DNA of 14,610 nt. Source: Bacillota bacterium. Lineage in GTDB: Bacteria > Bacillota_E > Sulfobacillia > Sulfobacillales > JAIMBI01. The stretch is taken from assembly GCA_021828405.1 (NCBI GenBank), contig JAKARZ010000045.1, forward strand, positions 1 through 14,610, given 5' to 3'. The notes below the pieces were generated by a model that was given only the letters and a program-made list of their open reading frames with translations, did not search any database and had not been told where the DNA came from. The first letter of the stretch is position 1. Each line of letters starts with the position of its first letter. The translations under genes were made by a program, and so were the position numbers. Positions 1 to 6,920 of this stretch are shown here, piece by piece.

Positions 1-435
1 TGGCAGCTCCATTCGCCATGCAAGGGATCCCGGGTGACATGTAGGGCCTGCAATCTCTTGCCTCTCACCACGATCCCGGTCGGATCGGGGGCGTCTTCCC
101 ACTCCGCAGGGGTCGGCCCGTTGGCCGTGGTCGCCCGCGCAATAGACTGCAACAAGGTTTCGAAACTGGTGAGCGGCCGGCAGCGCCAGGGCGGCTGAGG
201 ACACTGAGCCACTGATGCTCGCTCTTATTCCCCTGGCTTGTGCCCCGCCGGCAGAGAGCTCACCTGGATGGTCAGTCCCGTGTCCGTGGCCAAGCGTTGC
301 CGCTCGGTGTTCCCCATGCGGCTGCCGCGGTCGGCGACGATGGCCAACGGTTTCACGCCAGGAGATTGGGTCCGGCCTCGGTCGCTGCCACCGGACGATG
401 GAGACGACGGCGCACGGGGCGGCGAGGTCGCCCAG
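1..435 (-). pseudogene. ISAzo13-family transposase remnant, C-terminal part, frameshifted, cut by left window edge
   Basis: Read on the minus strand, several frames in turn give pieces that line up in order with the C-terminal catalytic half of ISAzo13-type transposases. From about 420 there is a piece containing SIVRWQRPRP. From about 360 to 250 there is KPLAIVADRGSRMGNTERQ, followed by RLATDTGLTIQVSSLPAG; the family has a similar ITADxGGSNG then LADETGL stretch. After a frame change near 235 comes TSQGNKSEHQWLSVLSR, matching the family's PGTSKWNKIEHRLFSF. After another change near 185 comes PLTSFETLLQSIARATT, then DPTGIVVRGKRLQALHV and finally HGEWSC at the window edge, matching the family's HGEWNYTI ending. 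At least two frameshifts and an in-frame stop (TAA near 228) mean it cannot make a working protein. The N-terminal half was not found. The family assignment is from remembered motifs, not an alignment. Confidence 0.68.
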
Positions 436-924
436 CCCGCGTGGCAGATGGCTTCGAGGACGCGGCCGCCGTCCCCATCTCCATCGCCACTGGATAGAGC
501 GGCGTTCACGCCTGGAGCTCGGGGCGCGGGCGGCTCTCCATCTCGGCGGTGCCGGCCGCCAGGTCGGTCGACGCCTCGCGGAGGGTCCCAACCGCGCCAG
601 GGGAGTCCATGGCACCGCGCCCGACGATCGAGTTCCTTGCCGCGCACCACGAAGGTCATCCGGTCACAGGCAGTTCGACGTCCTGTCGAGCGGTCGCGCC
701 GAGGCGCTCGGCGGGGGTGTGGAGTGTGGAGAACCAAGGCGTGTGAAACCCCGGAACCGGAGACCGGCGTGGATTCCAGTGTCGGAGATGACGACGAAAA
801 TATTCCACGGGAGCCACCGTTGGACAGCGTCGGGATAAAGTGGGTGGGGAACCTCGTATGGCGAGCAGGCCCTCGGCGCCACTGGATTGGCTGCTGACGC
901 ATGACGGGCGGACGGCAGGGATTG
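436..924. other. Intergenic stretch with no recognisable gene
   Basis: Long open frames occur here on both strands, but their translations are Arg/Pro/Ser-rich with no known motif, as expected from chance in GC-rich DNA. It lies between the transposase remnant and the end of the relaxation-like gene, and may hold decayed N-terminal transposase or other mobile-element sequence. I could not extend the transposase match into it with confidence. Confidence 0.5.
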
Positions 925-1734
925 TCACGGCCGTTTGCCGCGACGTCGCGGCAGCGCCCAATACCGAATGTCAAACCCCTGCCGCCGCTCGTAGCCCAGC
1001 GGGATGAGGTGGAGCTGCTGGACCAGCCGGTCGCCTACCGAGGGGAGGTATAGGGTCCCCTCATACGCGTGGAGCCATGGGCGCCGGCCTCCCCACTGCG
1101 CCCAGTCGGCGGGCGTCGCGGCCAGGGGGAGCACCGGGTCGGTGCCTGCGACCGGTGCGGTGCGCGGCCAGTCCGGAGGCTTTTTTGGGAAATCGGCCAG
1201 CGCCCACGCGACGGCGGGGGGCGCCAGCGGTTCCCCCTGCCACCACTCGAGGATGTGCCGCGCACGCTTGGCGCCGGTGGTGACCGCCACCACAACGTCG
1301 AATCCTTGGTCACCCCCGCTGTAGCGGGCCGCCTTCTCGCGCCACTGCCGGCCCGACTCCGTGCCGGTGTCGGCTTCCAGCGCAAGCACCGGGCCACTAT
1401 CGCCCAAGCGCAGCGTGAGGTCGGGCTCGGCCAGCCCCGGCGGGGTGGGCACCGCCTCGACGGCGTCCGGCCAGGCCAACATCGCCAGGAAGGCATCGGC
1501 CGTGAGTTCCCGGTGGTGCGCCTGGCGCCGCGGACAGGCAGGATGCCAGTACGCGCCCTGGAACTTGACCGCCCATCCCGCCTGCACGGCCGCCTCCAAC
1601 TCCCGGGTCGCCCGCGCCACCGTTGCCGACTGAAATCGTGCGGCCTGCTCCACTGTGAGCCGGCCCACGACGGCCAACAGGGCGGCGAGACTGTCCAGCC
1701 GCGGGGGGGTGTGACGGGGGGTTACGGTATCCAC
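925..1734 (-). CDS. Replication-relaxation family protein (plasmid/conjugative element accessory protein)
   Basis: A 269-residue soluble protein resembling the replication-relaxation family (Replic_Relax) found on plasmids and conjugative elements, usually near relaxase or coupling-protein genes. Residues about 12-60 look like a winged-helix segment (LAALLAVVGRLTVEQAARF, then a basic helix). Residues 103-138 carry the family-like pattern EPDLTLRL, then LEADTGTE (E120, D122), then K134 and Y138. This is reminiscent of a PD-(D/E)XK nuclease core, although catalytic activity is not established for the family. Its ATG overlaps the last 13 bases of the upstream coupling-ATPase gene, whose own stop lies inside it, so the two are probably translationally coupled. 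The exact role is unknown; I infer DNA processing or relaxosome assistance during transfer. It could also be a transcriptional regulator of the element. Confidence 0.72.
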   Translation of the reverse strand: MDTVTPRHTPPRLDSLAALLAVVGRLTVEQAARFQSATVARATRELEAAVQAGWAVKFQGAYWHPACPRRQAHHRELTADAFLAMLAWPDAVEAVPTPPGLAEPDLTLRLGDSGPVLALEADTGTESGRQWREKAARYSGGDQGFDVVVAVTTGAKRARHILEWWQGEPLAPPAVAWALADFPKKPPDWPRTAPVAGTDPVLPLAATPADWAQWGGRRPWLHAYEGTLYLPSVGDRLVQQLHLIPLGYERRQGFDIRYWALPRRRGKRP

Positions 1735-3242
1735 AGCGTCACCGGCGAGCTGGGGCGCGGGTGCGGCAACCGCGCGGCGACGGGCGGCTCAAGGCGACCA
1801 TGACGGGTGAGTAGCACGGTCGCCCGGCCGCGCATCGCGTAGCGCGGGTTGGCCAAGGGGTGGGGAGCCGCCGACCGATTGAACCGGGCCACGTCGTCAG
1901 CGGCGGTGCCCGCCAGCAGGATGTGCGTGCGGGCGTTGGCGTCGACGGCTTGTTGCAGGGTGTCCGACAGCTGGCTCATGTCCTGATGCGCCAGCACCAC
2001 GCCGAGGCCGAATCCGCGCACCATGGCCAGCACGTCCGACAGGTCCGGCGCCACGTACTGGTGGAACTCGTCCAGGTACAGGGCGTGGCATAGCCGCTCC
2101 TGCGGGCCATGGCGGAAGGCACTCTGGACCAGGAGGTGCCACAAAAGCGCTCCGGTGGCGCGCGCGCCGAGCCCCAGCTCCCCTGCGGGGAGGGTGGTCA
2201 CCAACGACGGGCCGTCCCATACATCGTCGATGGTGAAGTCATACGGAGGCGTGAGGGCGCGGCGCAGGCCGGGATGCAGCAGGAAGCTTCGGAGCCGGTT
2301 GACCAGCCCCATCTGCCACTCCTGTTGGCGCCCCCGGCCGACGCCGCCCCACTCCTGGCGGAAGTAGGCGGCTACCTCCGGGTCCTGATGTTGGGCCAGC
2401 ACCTCGGTCCGAAAGCCGTCGCTGCGCAGGAACCGCAGCACCGCGGGCAGGTCCGCGCTGGCGCCCAGCGCAGCGGCGACCGCCTGAACGGCCTGCACCA
2501 GCAGGACCCGCGACACCGTGCGGTAGAACGAGGGGGTGCCGGGCTCGAGTTGGTCCAGCGCCAGCGCCAGGCCTTCGGCGGCCGCCGCCGGAGGTCCGGC
2601 CAGCGGATTCAGGTGGGGCACCGCAGGGTCCATGGGGTTGAACGGAATGACGGCCCGGCGGGCGTAGAGCAAGTCCCGCCGCACGCTGTCGGCCAAGTCC
2701 CCCTTGGGCTCGATCAGGGTGAAGGGCACCCCGGCCAGAATGTCCTGACGCATCAGGGGGGCCAGCACCGTGGTGGACTTTCCGCTCCCGGTCGGGCCCA
2801 GGACGTGCAGGTGCATCAGGCGGTCGGTCTCTGCCACGCGCAGCGGGCGACCCCAGGCGGTCCGGCCCAGCACGATCTGGCGCCCGCCGCGTGAGGGCCA
2901 GAACTTCCGGCCGAGCGCCCCGGCCGCCCCCAGGGCCAGCAAAACGCCCGAAGGCAACCACACCGGCCACCACACCAGCAACACAGGCAGGGCATAGGGC
3001 GAGCCGCGGGCCATCAGCGCTACCACCACGGTCACGGCCAGTGCGGCGCCCCAGTGCCACGGCGCGGGCGCCTGCGGGCTAAACACCTGCCAAGCCCCGG
3101 TCGCCAGCGAGACCAGGGCGACAAACCAAGCCAGGCCCACCCCGACGGGACGCCACCCCGGGTGTAACAGCCACCACCAGCGGCCAGCCGGACGACGCCC
3201 AGCCGACGGAGCAGATCCCGGATCTCGCCGCATGCTGTTCAT
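1722..3242 (-). CDS. Type IV secretion-type conjugative coupling ATPase (VirD4/TraG/TraD-like)
   Basis: A 506-residue membrane-anchored P-loop ATPase. Coupling proteins of this type recruit the relaxase-DNA complex and pump DNA into the conjugation channel. Residues about 34-50, 64-78 and 83-105 are hydrophobic and likely form the N-terminal membrane anchor. Walker A is GPTGSGKST (149-157), followed by IEPKGDLADS (177-186), typical of this family. Walker B is ALYLDEFH (387-394, acidic D391/E392). Downstream, VLAHQDMSQL (417-426) is the expected sensor-like Q segment. The length is close to that of compact coupling proteins; there is no large all-alpha insert. An in-frame TAG lies just upstream, so the start is ATG 3242 or the ATG three codons on; neither has a convincing Shine-Dalgarno site. 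It overlaps the relaxation-like gene by 13 bases. No relaxase, VirB4 or VirB6 gene is visible, so this is a remnant or the edge of an integrative element. Confidence 0.85.
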   Translation of the reverse strand: MNSMRRDPGSAPSAGRRPAGRWWWLLHPGWRPVGVGLAWFVALVSLATGAWQVFSPQAPAPWHWGAALAVTVVVALMARGSPYALPVLLVWWPVWLPSGVLLALGAAGALGRKFWPSRGGRQIVLGRTAWGRPLRVAETDRLMHLHVLGPTGSGKSTTVLAPLMRQDILAGVPFTLIEPKGDLADSVRRDLLYARRAVIPFNPMDPAVPHLNPLAGPPAAAAEGLALALDQLEPGTPSFYRTVSRVLLVQAVQAVAAALGASADLPAVLRFLRSDGFRTEVLAQHQDPEVAAYFRQEWGGVGRGRQQEWQMGLVNRLRSFLLHPGLRRALTPPYDFTIDDVWDGPSLVTTLPAGELGLGARATGALLWHLLVQSAFRHGPQERLCHALYLDEFHQYVAPDLSDVLAMVRGFGLGVVLAHQDMSQLSDTLQQAVDANARTHILLAGTAADDVARFNRSAAPHPLANPRYAMRGRATVLLTRHGRLEPPVAARLPHPRPSSPVTLWIP

Positions 3243-3267
3243 GCGGCGCTATTCGCGGTGAAGGGCT

Positions 3268-3298
3268 GTTCTCCCTTTTTTCCGACAGTCAGGAGAAC
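3268..3298. repeat. Inverted repeat upstream of the coupling ATPase gene
   Basis: Perfect 7-base arms, GTTCTCC (3268-3274) and GGAGAAC (3292-3298), flank a 17-base loop containing a run of six T. It lies between the end of the mutase gene and the start of the coupling ATPase, both on the minus strand. Read on the minus strand there is no T-run after the second arm, so it is not a standard terminator. It could be an operator or could arise by chance. Confidence 0.3.
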
Positions 3299-3332
3299 TT
3301 CCGAGATCGGCGCGGTGAGTGCACAGGAGCCG

Positions 3333-4715
3333 CTACTCGCCGCTCCACACGGCGCGGGGTAGATACGGAAACCGGGCCAACGCTTCGTCCATCTCCCGCG
3401 TGAGAGCCGCGAGGTGCTCGGCGGTGTCGGCCTCGGCGCGCACGACCAGCGCCGGCTGGGTGTTGGAGGCGCGCACCAGTCCCCAGCCGTGCGGATGCTG
3501 GATGCGCACGCCGTCGATGTCGATCACGCCATAGCGCTGGCGGAAGTGCGCGGTGAGCTCCTGCACCACCTGAAACTTCTTGTCGTCGGGGCAGTCGATG
3601 CGTACCTCGGGGGTGCTGGGCCGCTCGGGGACGCCGTCCCACAGAGCGGACAGGGGGCCGGACGCGTTGGACAGGATGCGCAGAATGCGGCCCGCGGCAT
3701 AAAACGCATCGTCAAAGCCGTAGTACTCGTCGGCGAAAAACATGTGGCCCGACATTTCGCCCGTGAACACGGCGCCCACCTCGCGCATGCGCGCCTTGAT
3801 CAGCGAGTGCCCGGTCTTGTAAAACTCGGGCCGCGCCCCCAGGCGCTTCAGCTCATCCACCAGACTCTCGGAGCACTTCACCTCGACGATGGCCCGGGCT
3901 CCGGGATGGCGCTTTAGGATTTCCCTCCAGTAGAGGATCATGAGGCGGTCGCCCCAGACGATGCCCCCCGACTCGTCGACGACGCCGAGGCGGTCGCCGT
4001 CCCCGTCGAAGGCAATCCCAATGTCGGCCCGCTCCGCCTTGACCGTTCGGATCAGGTCCTGCAGGTTCTTGGCCACCACCGGGTCGGGGTGATGGTTGGG
4101 GAACGTGGGGTCGGGGGTGCAAAACAGCGGCACGGCCTCAACGCCCAATCCGCGCATCAGGTCTTCCGCAAACAGCGCCGCCGTGCCGTTGCCGGCGTCG
4201 ACCACCACCTTGAGCGGCCGGGGGCCCAGCTTGATTTTTTCGCGCAGCATGGCCAGGTACGCCGGCACCGGGTCCTGCTTCGCCAGCCGGCCCGATCCCG
4301 ACTCGAACTGGCCCTGATCCATGACGCGCCGCACCCGCTGAATCTCTTCGCCGTAGAGCGTGGCGGGACCCAGCGCCAGTTTGAACCCGTTGTACTCGGC
4401 CGGGTTGTGGCTGGCGGTGATCATGATGCCGGCGTCGCAGGAATAGTGCAGTCGGGCCCAGTAGAAGATGGGGGTCACCACCTGGCCAATGTCAATCACG
4501 TTGAACCCGCTGGCCATGAGTCCTTTGGCCACCGCGTCCCGGAACTCGGGGGAAGACGTCCGGGTGTCGTAGCCCAGCACGCACTCTTTTTGGTCGGGGT
4601 GCTGCCGATGGACATAGGTGGCAAACGCCTGCGCCAGGCACCGGGCGTCGGCCGCGTTGATGTCGGTGCCTGCCACTCCACGGATGTCATACTCGCGAAA
4701 CACACTGGGATTCAT
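3333..4715 (-). CDS. Phosphomannomutase/phosphoglucomutase (alpha-D-phosphohexomutase)
   Basis: A 460-residue cytosolic enzyme that interconverts mannose or glucose 6-phosphate and 1-phosphate, feeding GDP-mannose, UDP-glucose and cell-surface polysaccharide synthesis. All four hallmark loops are visible: the phosphoserine loop TASHNP with S102; the Mg-binding loop DGDGDR (237-242); the sugar-binding loop GEMSGHMFF (319-327); and the phosphate-binding loop RASNTQPALVVR (415-426). The N-terminus (FREYDIRG) and full length match bacterial PMM/PGM enzymes. The GEMSGH loop fits dual PMM/PGM specificity better than phosphoglucosamine mutase; the true substrate cannot be read from sequence. The ATG is preceded by GAGAGGG at about 8 bases. 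It is divergent from the transporter gene, and its 3' neighbour on the same strand is the coupling ATPase, with 90 bases between them. It probably marks the chromosomal side of the left island. Confidence 0.93.
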   Translation of the reverse strand: MNPSVFREYDIRGVAGTDINAADARCLAQAFATYVHRQHPDQKECVLGYDTRTSSPEFRDAVAKGLMASGFNVIDIGQVVTPIFYWARLHYSCDAGIMITASHNPAEYNGFKLALGPATLYGEEIQRVRRVMDQGQFESGSGRLAKQDPVPAYLAMLREKIKLGPRPLKVVVDAGNGTAALFAEDLMRGLGVEAVPLFCTPDPTFPNHHPDPVVAKNLQDLIRTVKAERADIGIAFDGDGDRLGVVDESGGIVWGDRLMILYWREILKRHPGARAIVEVKCSESLVDELKRLGARPEFYKTGHSLIKARMREVGAVFTGEMSGHMFFADEYYGFDDAFYAAGRILRILSNASGPLSALWDGVPERPSTPEVRIDCPDDKKFQVVQELTAHFRQRYGVIDIDGVRIQHPHGWGLVRASNTQPALVVRAEADTAEHLAALTREMDEALARFPYLPRAVWSGE

Positions 4716-4964
4716 CGCCGGCCACCCTCTCGGTCATGATGGGAGTCAGTGTACTAGATTTTTGCAAAGCTCCCCGGCGAGATTGCCGCTCGAGGTTGAC
4801 ACGGCCCGAACAAGTAGGCGATCATGGTGTTGGATTGTTCGTATCTTGTGACGAGCGACAAAAGGCGTCCGGACGACGACGATGATCCCTCAGACGAGAC
4901 TCGAAGAGCTCCAAGCAAGAACCGATTCGCATGATGCGCGACAACAGACGCAAGGAGGCGTGCC
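4716..4964. other. Divergent intergenic region between the mutase and the NCS1 transporter
   Basis: This 249-base region must hold the promoters of both divergent genes and a leader of up to about 150 bases for the transporter. It contains a good TTGACA on the plus strand at 4796 and an AT-richer patch around 4754-4770. I see no clear riboswitch fold or small gene; the short frame beginning near 4882 overlaps the transporter start in another frame and looks like a shadow. Confidence 0.5.
4796..4825 (+). promoter_or_regulatory. Possible sigma-A promoter for the NCS1 transporter gene
   Basis: A perfect TTGACA (4796-4801) is followed after 18 bases by GATCAT (4820-4825), which matches the -10 consensus at only four of six positions. 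It would give a leader of about 130 bases before the GTG start. The -10 element is weak, so this is tentative. Confidence 0.35.
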
Positions 4965-6353
4965 GTGGCAACGGAGCGGCTGGAGTACGTGGACGAAGTG
5001 GTCAAGATTGAGCCCAAGGGCATCGAGCGGGTGCAGAATGCGGAGCGGCATGGCCGTCCCGGATCGATCTTCAGCTTATGGTTTGGCGCCAACGTGGAGC
5101 TGGCCACCCTGTCCACCGGCGTGGCCGCCGTCGTATTGTTTGGCCTGAACTTCACCGAGGCCGCCATTGGCCTCGTGATCGGCAACGTGCTGGGTGCGCT
5201 AGTGATTGGCGCCCTCTCCACGTACGGGCCCCGTCTGGGGGTGCCGCAGATGGTGCAGTCGCGGTCGGCGTTTGGCTTCTTCGGCAACTTCGTGCCGGGA
5301 GGGCTCAACTCCATCGCCGGGGTGATGTGGTTTGCCGTCAACACGGTGCTGGGCGTATTCGCCTTGGTGGAGCTCACGGGTATGCCGTTCATCGTGGGGC
5401 TGGTGATCATGGTGGCCATTCAGGTGGGGGTGGCCGTGTACGGCCACAACATGATTCATGCGCTCGAGCGCTGGCTGGTCGGTGTGCTGACGGTGGTGTT
5501 TCTGGGGGTGTCGCTGTACGCCTTCGCCCACGCCCCCTATGGCGCGGCGTTCAACCCCAAGGCGTTTCTGGGCTTCGAGGGCGTGAGCGGGGGCATGATC
5601 GAAGCGGTCGGCCTGGCCTTTTCGTACATCCTGGGCTGGACGGCCTTTGCTTCCGACTATACCCGGTATCTCCCGACCGGCACATCGCCCCGGCGTGTCG
5701 CGGGCCTGGCGGGCGGCGCTAACTTCGTCGCGTCGCTGTGGCTCGAACTGGTGGGTGTCGCGCTCGCGTCCGAGTTTCCGAAGGCCGCCGCAGGCGCCAA
5801 TCCCGTGGCCGTCTTGAACGGCATGTCGCCGCACTGGCTGGTGATCGTGGCGTTGGTGGCGGTGGCACTCGGCACCATTACGGCGAACGTGCTGAACATC
5901 TACTCCAGCTCGCTGTCCGCGCTGGTGATCAAGGTGCCGCTCAAGCGCTGGACGGCGGCGGTTCTGGTGGGGCTCTTAGGCGCGGTCGTCGCCTGGCTCG
6001 GCCATACCGCGTATTATCTCAACTACGAGAACTTCCTGTTTATCCTGGGCTACTGGATAGCGCCCTGGGTGGCCATCGTGCTGGTGGACTACTTTGCGCT
6101 CCACCGCGGCCGGTATGACACCGACCGGCTGTACGACCCGCGGCGGGTGCTGCGGCCGGGCTTCTGGGTCTGGCTGGTGGGGGTGGCGGTGTCGGTGCCG
6201 TTCTTCAACCAGAGCCTGTACACGGGCGTCATTGCCCTCAACAACCCGCACCTCGGGGACCTGTCGTACTACGTGAGCTTCGTCGTGGCCGGGGCTTTGT
6301 ACTGGATTGTGGGCCGGCGCGCGGCGGTCGCGGAAACTCCGGCCGCCGGATAA
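4965..6353 (+). CDS. NCS1-family nucleobase transporter (purine-cytosine permease-like)
   Basis: A 462-residue integral membrane protein of the nucleobase-cation symporter-1 family, which imports cytosine, purines, allantoin, hydantoins or thiamine with H+ or Na+. The sequence is almost wholly hydrophobic, with about 12 predicted membrane segments. Family marks include WFGANVELATLSTG (39-52) in the first helix, SRSAFGFFGN (99-108), W122 in GVMWFAVN, and GWTAFASDYTRYLP (224-237). W122 and W225 occupy positions like the ligand-stacking tryptophans of the hydantoin carrier Mhp1; this equivalence is my inference. The GTG at 4965 is chosen because AAGGAGG (4952-4958) sits 6 bases upstream; an earlier start would push through that site. 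A strong intrinsic terminator follows about 40 bases after the stop, so it is a single-gene unit. The substrate cannot be told from sequence or neighbours. Confidence 0.88.
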   Translation: MATERLEYVDEVVKIEPKGIERVQNAERHGRPGSIFSLWFGANVELATLSTGVAAVVLFGLNFTEAAIGLVIGNVLGALVIGALSTYGPRLGVPQMVQSRSAFGFFGNFVPGGLNSIAGVMWFAVNTVLGVFALVELTGMPFIVGLVIMVAIQVGVAVYGHNMIHALERWLVGVLTVVFLGVSLYAFAHAPYGAAFNPKAFLGFEGVSGGMIEAVGLAFSYILGWTAFASDYTRYLPTGTSPRRVAGLAGGANFVASLWLELVGVALASEFPKAAAGANPVAVLNGMSPHWLVIVALVAVALGTITANVLNIYSSSLSALVIKVPLKRWTAAVLVGLLGAVVAWLGHTAYYLNYENFLFILGYWIAPWVAIVLVDYFALHRGRYDTDRLYDPRRVLRPGFWVWLVGVAVSVPFFNQSLYTGVIALNNPHLGDLSYYVSFVVAGALYWIVGRRAAVAETPAAG

Positions 6354-6394
6354 GTGCCCAAGGGGTAGAGCGGCTGCGTCCGCTGTAGCACAAT

Positions 6395-6433
6395 GGAAGA
6401 GCCGAGAGGCAGCGCTCTCGGCTCTTCCGTTTT
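6395..6433 (+). terminator. Intrinsic terminator after the NCS1 transporter gene
   Basis: Perfect 14-base arms, GGAAGAGCCGAGAG (6395-6408) and CTCTCGGCTCTTCC (6415-6428), flank a 6-base loop, followed by GTTTT. It lies 41 bases after the transporter stop and immediately before the Shine-Dalgarno site of the next gene. The T-run is short, but the stem is long and stable. Confidence 0.85.
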
Positions 6434-6443
6434 GGAGGTGAGG

Positions 6444-6920
6444 ATGGTGGCGGAAGCGGTGGAGCCGAGCGTCGTGGTGCGTCCGTATCGCGCCAGTACA
6501 GATTTTCGCATGGTGCTGGACAGCCAGGGCGACCTGTACGAGCTCAACTTTCCGCGGTTCAAAGCGACGACGGAGTTTCGGGCGGAGCAGGCGGTGCGCA
6601 TTAGACAAGCGGCGCGGCGCCCCTACGAACACCACCTGCTGGTGGCTGACAACGGGCAGGGGGCCGTGGGGTTCATCTGGGTCGCGCTGCGCATGGACCT
6701 GCAGGGGTTGTTTGGCTCGGTGGATCAGGTGTACGTGGCCGCTCCCTATCGGGGCCAGGGCGTGGGCGCCCTCCTGATGCGGGCCGCGCACGACTATCTT
6801 GAGGAAGCCTCGGTGCCCTACGCGCGCCTGTACGTGACCGCCGCCAATCGGCAGGCGGTGGCGCTGTATGAGCGACTGGGCTATCGCACGGTGCGGTATG
6901 AGATGGAGCGCTCGGTTTAG
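6444..6920 (+). CDS. GNAT-family N-acetyltransferase
   Basis: A 158-residue cytosolic protein with the acetyl-CoA-binding fold of GNAT enzymes, which transfer an acetyl group to amines of small molecules or proteins. Motif A is clear: QVYVAAPYRGQGVG (95-108), containing the R/Q-x-x-G-x-G pyrophosphate loop, followed by LLMRAAHDYL. The C-terminal motif ANRQAVALYERLGYRTV (134-150) is the usual motif B. I chose ATG 6444 because GGAGG (6434-6438) lies 5 bases upstream; the longer open frame starting at 6393 would begin inside the terminator hairpin. The stop overlaps the stop of the convergent murJ gene by four bases. The substrate is unknown. Its promoter must lie very close to or within the terminator, or it depends on read-through. 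Confidence 0.85.
   Translation: MVAEAVEPSVVVRPYRASTDFRMVLDSQGDLYELNFPRFKATTEFRAEQAVRIRQAARRPYEHHLLVADNGQGAVGFIWVALRMDLQGLFGSVDQVYVAAPYRGQGVGALLMRAAHDYLEEASVPYARLYVTAANRQAVALYERLGYRTVRYEMERSV

Noticed and set aside
225..974. 249-residue minus-strand open frame taken as a whole gene
   Set aside because: Only its last part matches a transposase, and the match continues in other frames past its stop. The remainder has no motif, so it is a chance-open frame over a pseudogene.
4882..5148. 88-residue plus-strand frame before the NCS1 gene
   Set aside because: Most of it overlaps the transporter in another frame and shows no motif.
5199..5834. 211-residue minus-strand frame inside the transporter gene
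   Set aside because: Antisense shadow rich in His/Arg/Gly with no motif.
6393..6443. Longer start for the first acetyltransferase
   Set aside because: It would start inside the terminator hairpin with no ribosome site; ATG 6444 has GGAGG at proper spacing.
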